Origin: DATLYB01 sp964502525
GTDB taxonomy: Bacteria; Bacteroidota; Bacteroidia; Chitinophagales; CAIOSU01
Direction of reading: 5' to 3'
Length of the DNA stretch: 25,023 nt
NCBI GenBank assembly: GCA_964502525.1
Contig: CAZCXH010000063.1
Coordinates: forward strand, 1 to 25,023
Position numbers and translations under genes: made by a program. Below the pieces are notes generated by a model. It saw only the letters and a program-made list of their open reading frames with translations. It was not told the origin of the DNA and did no database searches. Shown here piece by piece: positions 7,727 to 15,982 of this stretch. Within the stretch, counting starts at the first letter, position 1. Each line of letters begins with the position of its first letter.

Positions 7727-7734
7727 TAACTTTG
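7727..7734 (+). promoter_or_regulatory. -7 promoter element upstream of the 33-residue peptide
   Basis: TAACTTTG is an exact TAnnTTTG match, with no clear -33 TTTG. It would give a transcript starting about 40 bases before the ATG at 7782, in a leader devoid of other open frames. Confidence 0.45.
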
Positions 7735-7781
7735 CCGGTCATTAGGGTGTTCTTTTTTACAAGCCAGAAAATTTTTTAAGC

Positions 7782-7883
7782 ATGAAGAAAATTTATTCGT
7801 TCCTGTTGACCATTGTCAGTTCAGTACTCTCTGTTATCTTCCTACTCTTCCTTCTTTTCTTTCCTTCGGGTTCTAAAGAATAA
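7782..7883 (+). CDS. Candidate 33-residue single-pass membrane peptide
   Basis: The short frame starts with MKKIYSFLL and ends with FFPSGSKE. A Lys-Lys start, an unbroken hydrophobic run of about 22 residues (6-27) and a short polar tail give a classic small membrane peptide. The ATG is preceded by GAAAATTTTTTAAGC, nearly identical to the leader before the alcohol dehydrogenase ATG (AAAAATTTTTTAAGC), and by a TAACTTTG promoter element. A hairpin follows 15 bases after the stop. I recognise no family. It could be a real microprotein or a decayed signal peptide; the promoter, leader and hairpin together favour expression. Confidence 0.45.
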   Translation: MKKIYSFLLTIVSSVLSVIFLLFLLFFPSGSKE

Positions 7884-7897
7884 GCGTTTGCAAGAGC

Positions 7898-7920
7898 GGA
7901 GCGGCTTTAATGCCGCCTCC
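7898..7920 (+). terminator. Possible 3' hairpin after the small peptide
   Basis: GGAGCGGC (7898-7905), loop TTTAAT, GCCGCCTCC (7912-7920) form a stem with a single bulged C. There is no T-tract after it, so intrinsic termination is uncertain. It may instead act as an RNA-stabilising 3' structure or be a repeat fragment. The rest of the spacer to 8040 shows nothing clear. Confidence 0.3.
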
Positions 7921-8044
7921 TGCCGGGTTGCCAAGCAGTTGAATTTCAAGCAAGTACCAACGGTTTAGATGCCAGAATCAGGCGTAACAGGTGTGTCTTT
8001 CGGCACCTTGTAATGAATCCTGCTGCCGGATACCCGTTCCTTGA

Positions 8045-8052
8045 TAGCTTTG
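8045..8052 (+). promoter_or_regulatory. -7 promoter element of the Nudix gene
   Basis: TAGCTTTG is an exact TAnnTTTG match lying inside the longest possible reading frame (from 8013). It favours a start at the ATG at 8058 or 8064, with a very short or leaderless transcript. No matching -33 element was found. Confidence 0.4.
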
Positions 8053-8057
8053 CTGTC

Positions 8058-8696
8058 ATGCCGATGATCGCGAACTTTTCTTCTGCACTCCGGGAGAATC
8101 TGAAAACTCTTCCCGGTCCTGCCGCGCAGGAAAAGATGGCTCCTGAGCACCGCTTGCCGCACGAGCAGTGGGAAAGGTATTATGATTCAGCTAAACTGAG
8201 CGGTGTGCTCATCCTGTTTTATCCGGTTGACGAAAATATTCACACGGTTTTGATTCAGCGCCCCGATTATGATGGCGTTCACAGCCGGCAGGTCGGATTC
8301 CCCGGTGGACAGAAAGAAGAGGGCGACCTGACGCTGATTGACACTTCATTGCGGGAAGCTAATGAGGAGGTGGGTATCAAACTGAACCTGGTGAAAGTGC
8401 TGGGGCAACTCACTCAGTTGTATGTTCCGCCAAGTAATTTCCTTATCACCCCGGTGGTTGCTTATTCCGCTGAACGCCCGCAATTCATTCTCGATGAAAA
8501 AGAAGTGGTCGAGATCATTGAACCGGAGGTAACGGAGTTGCTTGACGAAAAGGCGATCGGGATAAAGAGCATCAGGGTGAGGTCTGAAATCAACATCCAG
8601 GCACCCTACTTCGATATCAGAGGGCGAACAGTCTGGGGCGCAACCGCAATGATCATCAGTGAACTGAATGAAGTGCTAAGAAGGATCAGATTATAG
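8058..8696 (+). CDS. Nudix hydrolase, CoA pyrophosphatase (NudL/NUDT7-like)
   Basis: About 212 residues. It would hydrolyse CoA or acyl-CoA to 3',5'-ADP and phosphopantetheine, in the cytosol. The UPF0035-type signature is clear: VLIQRPDYDGVHSRQVGFPGG runs directly into the Nudix box GGQKEEGDLTLIDTSLREAN followed by EEVGI, with the spacing and Asp typical of CoA-specific members (compare E. coli NudL). The segment LPGPAAQEKMAPEHR near the N-terminus is also typical. The frame is open from 8013, but homologs begin about ten residues before LPG and a TAGCTTTG element lies at 8045, so I prefer the ATG at 8058 (or 8064). It converges on metK: its last Leu codon and stop overlap metK's stop by 6 bp. 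Confidence 0.9.
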   Translation: MPMIANFSSALRENLKTLPGPAAQEKMAPEHRLPHEQWERYYDSAKLSGVLILFYPVDENIHTVLIQRPDYDGVHSRQVGFPGGQKEEGDLTLIDTSLREANEEVGIKLNLVKVLGQLTQLYVPPSNFLITPVVAYSAERPQFILDEKEVVEIIEPEVTELLDEKAIGIKSIRVRSEINIQAPYFDIRGRTVWGATAMIISELNEVLRRIRL

Positions 8697-9992
8697 AGCA
8701 AATGTCGCTTCAGTCTTCTTCGCGGCACTTTTGGCTCTCTTCAATCCAAAGGCTTCCTGGATTTTCTCAACGTAATCAAGTTCCTCCCACGGGAACAGTT
8801 TCACTTTCACTTTTTTCTTTTCTCCCGACCCGTTCGCAAATACCTTCTCCAGCACTTCCGGTTTTCTTCCCAAGTGACCGTATGATGCGGTTTCAGAATA
8901 GATGGGCGTTCTCAACTTAAAACGTTGTTCAATGGCATAGGGACGCAAGTCAAACAGATCCCTGATTTTTTTTGCAATCTCCCCGTCAGTCATTCTCACG
9001 TTTGATTTGCCACAGGTGTTTACAAAAAATCCCACCGGCTGCGCCACCCCGATGGCATAAGCCACCTGCACCAGCACTTCATCGCAAACTCCCGCTGCAA
9101 CCATATTCTTCGCAACATGCCTTACTGCGTAGGCTGCCGAACGGTCCACCTTTGACGGGTCTTTGCCGGAAAAGGCACCACCGCCATGAGCGCCTTTGCC
9201 ACCGTAGGTGTCAACGATGATCTTGCGTCCCGTCAACCCCGTGTCGCCATGGGGACCGCCAATCACGAATTTCCCGGTGGGGTTCACGTGCAACTTGTAA
9301 TTCCCCCTGAACATTTCCTGCACGCGCTTTGGCAGCTTGCTTATTACTCTCGGTATTAAAACTTCCTGTACGTCTCTTTTAATCGTGGCGAGCATTTCTG
9401 CTTCCGGTGCAAAATCATCATGTTGGGTGGAAACAACGAGCGCATCAATCCTGAGCGGTCTGTGGTCATCGCTGTATTCAATCGTCACCTGCGACTTTGA
9501 GTCAGGACGCAGGTACTTCATTTTCTTACTTTCCCTGCGAATGGCGGCTAATTCGCGGAGCAGCAGATGAGCCAACTCCAGAGGAAGCGGCATATAGTTA
9601 TCGGTCTCGTTGGTCGCGTAGCCGAACATCATGCCCTGGTCGCCCGCGCCCTGGTCTTCTTTTTTCTTGCGTTCCACGCCCTGGTTGATGTCGGGGCTTT
9701 GCTCGTGGATGGATGAGAAAATGCCGCATGAATTCGCCTCGAACATGTATTCGCTTTTCGTATAACCTATTTTGCGGATCACATCGCGGGCGATGTTCTG
9801 CACATCGAGGTACGTTCCCGATTTCACTTCCCCGGCAAGCACCACCTGCCCGGTGGTGACCAGCGTTTCGCAGGCAACTTTAGATTCAGGGTCAAAGGCG
9901 ATAAAATGATCTACGATAGCATCGCTGATCTGATCGGCAACCTTGTCAGGATGCCCTTCGGATACGGACTCGGAGGTGAACAGGTAAGGCAT
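8691..9992 (-). CDS. metK: S-adenosylmethionine synthetase (methionine adenosyltransferase)
   Basis: 433 residues; makes SAM from methionine and ATP in the cytosol. Diagnostic motifs: SEGHPDKVADQISDAI at the N-terminus, GAGDQGMMFGYATNE (adenine-site loop), and the P-loop-like GGGAFSGKDPSKVDRSAAY with active-site Lys and Asp residues; GPHGDTGLTGRKI precedes it. Length is close to the roughly 420 residues usual in Bacteroidota, with a short Lys/Ala-rich tail. The frame is open upstream to 10184, but MPYLFTSESVSEG is the canonical N-terminus, so the ATG at 9992 is correct. A -7 element lies 37 bases upstream. The leader is too short for a SAM riboswitch, and I see none. Confidence 0.97.
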   Translation of the reverse strand: MPYLFTSESVSEGHPDKVADQISDAIVDHFIAFDPESKVACETLVTTGQVVLAGEVKSGTYLDVQNIARDVIRKIGYTKSEYMFEANSCGIFSSIHEQSPDINQGVERKKKEDQGAGDQGMMFGYATNETDNYMPLPLELAHLLLRELAAIRRESKKMKYLRPDSKSQVTIEYSDDHRPLRIDALVVSTQHDDFAPEAEMLATIKRDVQEVLIPRVISKLPKRVQEMFRGNYKLHVNPTGKFVIGGPHGDTGLTGRKIIVDTYGGKGAHGGGAFSGKDPSKVDRSAAYAVRHVAKNMVAAGVCDEVLVQVAYAIGVAQPVGFFVNTCGKSNVRMTDGEIAKKIRDLFDLRPYAIEQRFKLRTPIYSETASYGHLGRKPEVLEKVFANGSGEKKKVKVKLFPWEELDYVEKIQEAFGLKRAKSAAKKTEATFAL

Positions 9993-10028
9993 GTGAATGT
10001 TTGATTTGCGGTTACGAATTGTGTGCTG

Positions 10029-10036
10029 CAAAAATA
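10029..10036 (-). promoter_or_regulatory. metK: -7 promoter element of metK
   Basis: On the minus strand TATTTTTG (complement of CAAAAATA) matches TAnnTTTG, 37 bases before the metK ATG. No TTTG occurs at the -33 spacing. It lies in the 148-bp divergent spacer shared with the 2TM gene. Confidence 0.5.
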
Positions 10037-10140
10037 GGCAACCCGAAGGATTTAAATGATGGTTTGGCACTAGTTCTTGCCATTGAATTTCAATCTTATT
10101 TAATTGGGGAGAAATCGTATTTTCACAGCAATCAAAACTT

Positions 10141-10419
10141 ATGGAAAACGAAACCAAAGACCCCCGGTTATGGAAAGTCGCCAAGAAGCGCGCTTCTTTT
10201 AAGAAGCATCTTGCCGCTTATCTCCTCGTTAATGGATTCTTCTGGGTATTGTGGTTTCTAAAAGGATGCCATAACGATCCGGGTGGCGTGCCGTGGCCGG
10301 TATGGCCTATGTTCGGATGGGGTGTTGGTTTGGCATTCAACTATTTCCAGGCTTATCATTCGGACAAGAATGCCCTTGCTGAAAAGGAATATGAGAAGCT
10401 GAAGAAGCAAAGGGGATGA
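10141..10419 (+). CDS. 2TM domain protein
   Basis: 92 residues: a charged N-terminal helix (ENETKDPRLWKVAKKRASFKK), a membrane segment (about 25-43, AAYLLVNGFFWVLWFLKG), a short loop with PGGVPWPVWPMFGWG leading into a second membrane segment (about 50-70), and a charged C-terminal helix. This matches the Bacteroidota '2TM domain', in which the stretch VPWPVWPMFGWGVGL is diagnostic. The domain is frequently found alone or next to or fused with LytTR-type sensor kinases, but no such partner is present here. Its function is unknown. The start ATG at 10141 follows an A/T-rich leader; TATTTTCA at 10118-10125 is a weak promoter candidate. It converges on the 670-residue T9SS cargo gene with 61 bp between. 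Confidence 0.85.
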   Translation: MENETKDPRLWKVAKKRASFKKHLAAYLLVNGFFWVLWFLKGCHNDPGGVPWPVWPMFGWGVGLAFNYFQAYHSDKNALAEKEYEKLKKQRG

Positions 10420-10480
10420 TGAAAATTTTGAATTACGATTCCCGGTCAATCCCGGATCAGAACTTTGGAATTGGTTGAAA

Positions 10481-12493
10481 TCAGGGAGAAGCAACAAAGA
10501 TTTTATTGAAGAACCGGCTTTTTTGATTCTCAACCATTATAAAATACATTCCATCTGCCCACCCTCTTATGGAAATGTATTTAGGGGCGTTCAGGTTATG
10601 TCCTGTTTCGTGATAAACCACCTGCCCGGTGGCATTCACCACATTTATTGTTAATGATTGATTCGCAAAATGAGATAAATCCAGCGTCAGGTTATCATGC
10701 GTGGGATTGGGGAACACGCTAAATCTCCCGGTAGCAATTTTTGTGTTCTCAAAGCCGGTTCCCATTGAGCCGTCAACTCCCCATGCATACTCAATGGCAA
10801 TCGTATCCACCATGATTTTTGCGTAATACACCGTTTGCGAAGCCAGTGTGTCGAAATACCATTTTTCTTCATATTCGGATTGACCGATAACGCTTTGAAA
10901 ATTGTTGAAACTGCCATACATGCCTGAGTCGCCCACCACAATCACCCAGGTTTGCCCGTCATCCATGTAACACGCTTTCACGCTGTCAATCTCACCCATG
11001 CAATGCCTGCGCACCGCCACATAGCTGCCGCCCTGCCTGCCGAGCAGCCACATGCTGTCATTTTTCACCTCATCGAAATCCGGCTCGTTAAAATGCAATG
11101 CCACTTCCGGATTATGGAATGGCAGCACACCCTCTATGCCATAGGGTTCGGGACGATACATGACCAGCGCGACATTTTTCTTTTGACATACATAAGGAAG
11201 ATGCTCATTGGCATTCGATTCAGGACGCGCATCCCAGGGTAATTCAATTTTTCCCGAAGCGGTGAAGACAGCCGTAGTGCCGATATTGGCAACGCACGGG
11301 AATTGCTGATAGCCCACTTTCCCCTTCCAAAAATTTTGAATGGATGATAAAGTAATGGACTGGCGCTTGAATATCGCAACGCTTGCTTCTGAAAGCACCG
11401 AACTCTCGGAAGCAGCCCTCAAACTATTGGATAACGAAACTATCAGCGGAACCGAAAGCCCTGAAAACGGGCGGAATGCCGTAAAGTCTATATGATGCCA
11501 CAAATTCGAATCAACTAAGAACTGCGCGGTTTCTTCCGCCACATCGGGATGAAAATAAGCTCCCGAGCTCCATTGAAACATAACCCTGCCCGCTGGTGAC
11601 AACGCGCTGTTGATCACTAAGCCGCTATCGAGGGAATGACCGATGTGATACAAGGTGTCAATGTCCGGAGTCCATGAAGCGATAACGTTATCAACAGGAA
11701 GCGAGGAGCTTGCGAGGAAGCCACCGGCATGCGATGCTGAGAGCGGAGCCTGCCCGAACCCCGTCAGAAGATAGATGAGATTGTTATGATTCTCCCCGTA
11801 AGGTGTTTCGTATTTGCCGTAATAATTCCTGCCCGCTGCCGGAAAGAACACTCCTTTATCGTTGGTGATCATCAGCAAGTCTTTCAGCAGTTGCTGCGAT
11901 GCCCGGGTGGCGAGATCCTTTATTTCAACATCCTGCGCGAAGTCAGCAAGGTTGAGCAATCCCGTAAGGCAATATGGCGCATACACGGATGAGAAAAATT
12001 CATAAAATCCGTACTGCACTTTCAGCCTCAGATAATGGCGGAGCCGGTGGTCAAGCGTAGCGTCAATGCTCCTACCGTAGCGCTCGTGCAGCAGCCAGTC
12101 AGACGACATCCATTGGATCATGTGGTTTTCCGACCAGTAGCCTCGCAGCGTGTCGCCCTTCGTCACCCAATAAGGAATTGAATTGAGTGCCGGAAGAATC
12201 AGCGTGTCATAGGCGCCATTGGTAAAAAACAGGATGCGAACCAATTTAACAATGTCAAAATCAGCAACTCCATTCGTGGAAATGTGGTTTATCAGATTAT
12301 TCAAAACCGCGAGGTCAAGAGGCGCTCCTGAATAAGCCTGCAGCGTAATGGCATCCGATGAAAAATTGGAAAGCGCGGTGTTGATGTAATCGCTTCTGCG
12401 TTGTTCAAAAGCAGGGTTGCCTCCAAATGCCTGTTGATTGAGGAGGAAGGCTAACGCGCTTGCTCCTAAAAGAAAGCGATAGTATGCAACCAT
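10481..12493 (-). CDS. Secreted T9SS cargo protein of unknown function
   Basis: 670 residues. It has a signal peptide (about 1-24, FLLGASALAFLLNQQAFGG) and a C-terminal type A sorting domain from about residue 590 (FSVFPNPTHDNLTLDL, then the ISIRGWADGMYFIMV type strand), so it is exported by the type IX secretion system. The N-terminal half (30-230) is helical and Trp/Tyr-rich, with YWSENHMIQWMSSDWLLHERYG and a conserved-looking GRNYYGKYETPYGENHNNL. The middle and C-terminal part is beta-rich. That order, an alpha-helical toroid followed by beta-sandwich, recalls polysaccharide lyases and heparinase-like enzymes, but I see no decisive catalytic motif and do not assign an activity. Start is the ATG at 12493. 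No convincing promoter was found; a palindromic element lies 144 bases upstream. Transcribed alone. Confidence 0.82.
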   Translation of the reverse strand: MVAYYRFLLGASALAFLLNQQAFGGNPAFEQRRSDYINTALSNFSSDAITLQAYSGAPLDLAVLNNLINHISTNGVADFDIVKLVRILFFTNGAYDTLILPALNSIPYWVTKGDTLRGYWSENHMIQWMSSDWLLHERYGRSIDATLDHRLRHYLRLKVQYGFYEFFSSVYAPYCLTGLLNLADFAQDVEIKDLATRASQQLLKDLLMITNDKGVFFPAAGRNYYGKYETPYGENHNNLIYLLTGFGQAPLSASHAGGFLASSSLPVDNVIASWTPDIDTLYHIGHSLDSGLVINSALSPAGRVMFQWSSGAYFHPDVAEETAQFLVDSNLWHHIDFTAFRPFSGLSVPLIVSLSNSLRAASESSVLSEASVAIFKRQSITLSSIQNFWKGKVGYQQFPCVANIGTTAVFTASGKIELPWDARPESNANEHLPYVCQKKNVALVMYRPEPYGIEGVLPFHNPEVALHFNEPDFDEVKNDSMWLLGRQGGSYVAVRRHCMGEIDSVKACYMDDGQTWVIVVGDSGMYGSFNNFQSVIGQSEYEEKWYFDTLASQTVYYAKIMVDTIAIEYAWGVDGSMGTGFENTKIATGRFSVFPNPTHDNLTLDLSHFANQSLTINVVNATGQVVYHETGHNLNAPKYISIRGWADGMYFIMVENQKSRFFNKIFVASP

Positions 12494-12636
12494 TCTGATT
12501 CTATTAATCGCGCAGAAACCTTTTACGGCAAGGCTTTTGAGCTTGTTATACTAAATCCTGTCCGGCTAAAATAGTGAAAAAGTTTCTGGAAGGAAATTCA
12601 ATGCCAGGGGAACACGCATTAAAATGTTGGATAGCC

Positions 12637-12769
12637 TTCATTGCCGGAGATGAAAAGAGCGAGAATGATGAGCTTTAGCCCAACCTTGCCAAAAACAAAA
12701 AAATTTGGCTAAAGCCTGTTCATCTCTCAATTCTTAAACCGTTGGCTGAAGAAGCCCAACGGCAATGAA
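12637..12769. repeat. 133-bp palindromic element with perfect 10-bp terminal inverted repeats
   Basis: The ends are TTCATTGCCG (12637-12646) and CGGCAATGAA (12760-12769), perfect inverted repeats. Inside, AGCTTTAGCC (12671-12680) pairs with GGCTAAAGCC (12707-12716), the flanking GAGAATGATGA and TCATCTCTC extend that stem, GCCAAA/TTTGGC (12688-12693 and 12704-12709) form a nested hairpin, and CCGTTGG/CCAACGG (12739-12745 and 12756-12762) another. The element resembles GGCTTTAGCC/CCAACGG intergenic repeats I recall from Bacteroidota. It fills most of the 351-bp spacer (12494-12844); the remainder shows no gene. Confidence 0.65.
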
Positions 12770-12844
12770 AGGGTTTGATAATCAGACTGATTTAAATGCG
12801 TGTTGCTCCTGAATTCAATGCTGGTTCGCAGTAAGGAAGTTCCT

Positions 12845-14929
12845 TCAATAACTCAGCAGTTCCTTCATCACCTCCGCCACTTTTTCTGCTGAAGGCAGCA
12901 TGGTTTTTTCCAAGGTAGAATTAAGCGGTATCGCAGGCGTGTTCACCGCACCGATGATTTTCACGGGCGCATCCAAATCATGGAAACATTCAGAAGCGAT
13001 TCTTCCCGCAAGGGCTTCGGCAAAGGAGTTGTTAATAGTCTCCTCTGTCAGAACAATACATTTATTATGTTTCCTGACGGATGAATAAATCATTTCTTCA
13101 TCCAATGGATTCAACGAGCGCAAGTCAATGATTTCAATCTTTCCCGGAAAACTCTTTGCAGCGTTTTTCGCCCAGTAAACGCCCATTCCGTAAGTAATGA
13201 CCGTGAGCGTTTTGCCGTTTTTAAATTCTTCAGTAGCGGCTTCCAATTCAATCCTTCCCTTGCCGAGCGGGATGATATAACTCTCGTCCGGCTCAATCGT
13301 TTTTGCATCGAGTGTGCCCGGCACTTTCGACCAGTATAACCCTTTGTGCTCGAAGATCACCACCGGGTTTGGGTCGTAAAACGCCCCTTTTATCAGCCCC
13401 TTCATATCCGCGGCATTTGACGGATAAACAACTTTCACTCCTTTTATCTGCAGCACCACCGACTCCACGCTGGAGGAGTGATAGGGACCTCCGCTGCCAT
13501 AGGCGCCAATCGGTACGCGAATCAAAGTTTGAACGGGCCACTTGCCGTTGCTGAGATAGCAGGAGCGGCTCACTTCAGTGAATAGCTGATTCAATCCGGG
13601 CCAGATGTAATCCGCAAACTGCACCTCCACAATCGGCTTGCATCCCGCAACAGACATGCCCACCGTGCTGCCGATGATATAGGCTTCGGTGATGGGCGTG
13701 TTAAACACGCGGGCATCGCCATACTTTTTCGCAAGCAAGGCTGCTTCGCGGAACACGCCACCGAGTTCACCGCCCACATCCTGCCCGTAGAGCAGCGCTT
13801 CGGGATGTTTCCTGAGAATCTCATCCACCGCATGGAGCGCGGCATCCACCATCACCACCTTTTCTCCATTTTTTGGCGAACGCTCGCCTGTTTCTTCCGC
13901 TACAGCCGTTGCAGCGAAGATGTGCTTCGTCAGATCATCTGGTGATGGCTCTTCAGCTTTAAGCGCGCGCTGGTAATCAGCCAACACCTGCGTTTTCGCT
14001 TTCTCTTGAATGGCGCTTAATTCTGATTCATCAATGCCCAGCGACAGCAGTTGCCCGCGGAAAAACGGAAACGGATCGCGGCCGGCATGTTCCTCCAAAT
14101 CTTTTTTCGGACGATACCATTCCTTGCGCACCCCTGACGTGTGGTGATTCAGCAAAGGCACTTTCGCGTGAACCAGAAATGGTCTGCGCTCCTTACGGAT
14201 TTTTTTGATGACTTCGCGCAAGGCTTCATAACACTCCAAGAAATCAGAGCCGTTGATTGAAAACGCTTGCAATCCCTTGAATCCCTTGGCAAATTCAACC
14301 GCATTCATCGCGCGCACTTCGCGGGCATGGGCGGAAATGTCCCAGTCGTTATCCTGCACGAGATAGAGAATGGGCAAAGATTTCAGCACGGCAAAATGAA
14401 AGGCTTCGGCAACTTCGCCTTCGGTGAGGGCGGCATCACCGAGAGAGCAGACAACAACGGACGCTTCCTTTCCCCCGTAATTCACAAGCCCCTGCTTTTC
14501 CAGATATTGAATCCCCTGTGCGATTCCGGTTGTTGGAATGGTTTGCATCCCCGTTGCCGATGACTGATGTGGAATTTTCGGCATGTCCTCTCTTCGTGAA
14601 CTTGGATGCGCGTAATAAGTTCTTCCCCCGGAGAACGAATCATCTTTTTTTGCAAGCACCTGGAGCATCAACTCGTAAGGGGTGTAGCCGATGCCAAGCA
14701 AAATAGAATCATCGCGGTAGTAGGGCGCGACAAAATCCTGCGGAAGCAATTGCAGGGCAAGGGCAAGCTGGATGGCTTCGTGTCCCTTGGAGGTAGCATG
14801 GACATATTTGGAGCAAACGTCCTTGTTCTCTTCGTAGAGGTCGGAGAGGGCGCGGGCGGTGCAGATGTGAGTCCATGCCTTGAGGAGCACGTCCTTCGAA
14901 ATACTGATCGTTTGGCTTTTGGTTTCCAC
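12845..14929 (-). CDS. Fused alpha-beta E1 of 2-oxoacid dehydrogenase (branched-chain/pyruvate type)
   Basis: 694 residues: a thiamine-diphosphate-dependent decarboxylase (E1) with alpha and beta subunits in one chain. The alpha part is residues 10-340: the thiamine diphosphate motif starts at Gly164-Asp165-Ala166, with CSLGDAALTEGEVAEAFHFA, and ends at the metal-ligand Asn194 in QDNDWDIS; SATGMQTIPTTGIAQGIQYL is the usual phosphate-side loop. The beta part is about 355-694: LLYGQDVGGELGGVF, NTPITEAYIIGSTVGMSVAG and VQFADYIWPGLNQLF are classic E1-beta. Bacteroidota commonly carry this fused form; 2-oxoisovalerate is the likeliest substrate, pyruvate possible. E2 and E3 genes are not adjacent. 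GDA instead of GDG is, I believe, normal in the fused subfamily. The start is a GTG at 14929; an in-frame TGA eight codons upstream and no ATG between make it the only sensible choice. Confidence 0.93.
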   Translation of the reverse strand: METKSQTISISKDVLLKAWTHICTARALSDLYEENKDVCSKYVHATSKGHEAIQLALALQLLPQDFVAPYYRDDSILLGIGYTPYELMLQVLAKKDDSFSGGRTYYAHPSSRREDMPKIPHQSSATGMQTIPTTGIAQGIQYLEKQGLVNYGGKEASVVVCSLGDAALTEGEVAEAFHFAVLKSLPILYLVQDNDWDISAHAREVRAMNAVEFAKGFKGLQAFSINGSDFLECYEALREVIKKIRKERRPFLVHAKVPLLNHHTSGVRKEWYRPKKDLEEHAGRDPFPFFRGQLLSLGIDESELSAIQEKAKTQVLADYQRALKAEEPSPDDLTKHIFAATAVAEETGERSPKNGEKVVMVDAALHAVDEILRKHPEALLYGQDVGGELGGVFREAALLAKKYGDARVFNTPITEAYIIGSTVGMSVAGCKPIVEVQFADYIWPGLNQLFTEVSRSCYLSNGKWPVQTLIRVPIGAYGSGGPYHSSSVESVVLQIKGVKVVYPSNAADMKGLIKGAFYDPNPVVIFEHKGLYWSKVPGTLDAKTIEPDESYIIPLGKGRIELEAATEEFKNGKTLTVITYGMGVYWAKNAAKSFPGKIEIIDLRSLNPLDEEMIYSSVRKHNKCIVLTEETINNSFAEALAGRIASECFHDLDAPVKIIGAVNTPAIPLNSTLEKTMLPSAEKVAEVMKELLSY

Positions 14930-15074
14930 AGGTTGATAGAGTTCATAGTTCGGTCAAGAACACCTTGGGCAATGGACTGCTGACTATGGACTTTTCAGGA
15001 TAAAGGTAAGGAATTGAATGTTTTGGAAATATGCAAGAAGGATCGAAACCAATTCGCGCTGACCACACCAGGTT
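14930..15074. other. Spacer between exosortase cassette and E1 gene
   Basis: 145 bp. On the minus strand TACCTTTA is a near match to the -7 consensus about 75 bases before the E1 start, without a proper -33. I see no strong hairpin that would end the exosortase-cassette transcript, so read-through into the E1 gene cannot be excluded. Confidence 0.3.
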
Positions 15075-15977
15075 CTATCTAAAAATCAACTGCTCATGTC
15101 CTCTTAAAAAAATCCAGATGAATGAATACACCGCCATTGCAAGGAGCAGCCAAACAATGGGAAACGTATTCAGCACGTCCTGCTTGAAGACAAGCATGTT
15201 CTGCGCAGTTCTCCCGACACCAATAAACAACCCCATGCTGATGAGCAACAGGTTGAGCACAAGCGCCAAGTGAAGCAACATGCTCTTAAAAGTTGTAAGC
15301 GAAATCAGCACCGGAGCCGCAACCAGCACGGGCAGGAAGTAGAGCTGAATAATCATGCTTCTTTGTCCAATTGACGTTTGGAGCAAACGGCTGGAGAAAG
15401 AAAACTTCATAAGGCTTTCAAACAAAAAATATCCGGCAAATATGGAAGCCGCGGCTGAAGCCAGCGAAAGCGGTGATGTGACGATTAAGCCCATCCTGGT
15501 CCACGTTCCCACGATTGAAAACCCCACATATAATCCTGAATAGTACCGATCAACTCCGAGCGGGCTTAAAAGCAGGAACCCGAGAAAAATATTAAGACAG
15601 CAAACTGCCAGCCACAGGAAAAATAAACGGAAAAGCGAACCTTGTCCGCTTTGCTGGTGAAAAATGTCGAGCGCCACGAAAGCCAGCAAAAGGCAAATCA
15701 CGGGGCTTGCAGAAAAAATCACAAGAACCCTGAGAAAACTCCAGTAGGTATATTCAAACGGGAGATTGCCGATATCATTGAAAGTGATCTCAGGCCGGTA
15801 GCCGAATAAGTAGCATAACCCTCCGGTGATGAACTGCTGCAGGAGGAATACCAGCAGGTAAGCCAATAGCAGAAGCGTAGCGGAAGTAATCACTCTTTTC
15901 ACTTTATTGAAAAACGGGTCGCGTACTTCCGCTTCATCAGAATGCGTATCTTCCGTTAAAAACCGGTCTTCTTCCAC
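15075..15977 (-). CDS. Polytopic membrane protein coupled to the exosortase
   Basis: 300 residues. A short acidic N-terminus (EEDRFLTEDTHSDEAEVRD) is followed by about seven membrane helices (approximately 31-51, 84-107, 118-139, 164-187, 206-226, 231-252 and 268-290). It has no recognised enzymatic motif. It starts with a GTG at 15977, only 5 bp after the exosortase stop, so translation of the two is very probably coupled. NCBI family annotation includes 'exosortase-associated membrane proteins' in Bacteroidota (for example with XrtF and XrtX); its size and position fit such a partner, but I cannot confirm family membership without a search. A role in substrate presentation or membrane assembly of the sorting system is inference. 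A Yip1/DUF-type unrelated membrane protein is the alternative. Confidence 0.7.
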   Translation of the reverse strand: MEEDRFLTEDTHSDEAEVRDPFFNKVKRVITSATLLLLAYLLVFLLQQFITGGLCYLFGYRPEITFNDIGNLPFEYTYWSFLRVLVIFSASPVICLLLAFVALDIFHQQSGQGSLFRLFFLWLAVCCLNIFLGFLLLSPLGVDRYYSGLYVGFSIVGTWTRMGLIVTSPLSLASAAASIFAGYFLFESLMKFSFSSRLLQTSIGQRSMIIQLYFLPVLVAAPVLISLTTFKSMLLHLALVLNLLLISMGLFIGVGRTAQNMLVFKQDVLNTFPIVWLLLAMAVYSFIWIFLRGHEQLIFR

Positions 15978-15982
15978 TGCCG

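Noticed and set aside
9993..10184. 64-residue N-terminal extension of MetK, or a SAM riboswitch in this region
   Set aside because: MetK begins canonically with MPYLFTSESVSEG, and the predicted leader after the -7 element is only about 30 bases with no aptamer-like stems.
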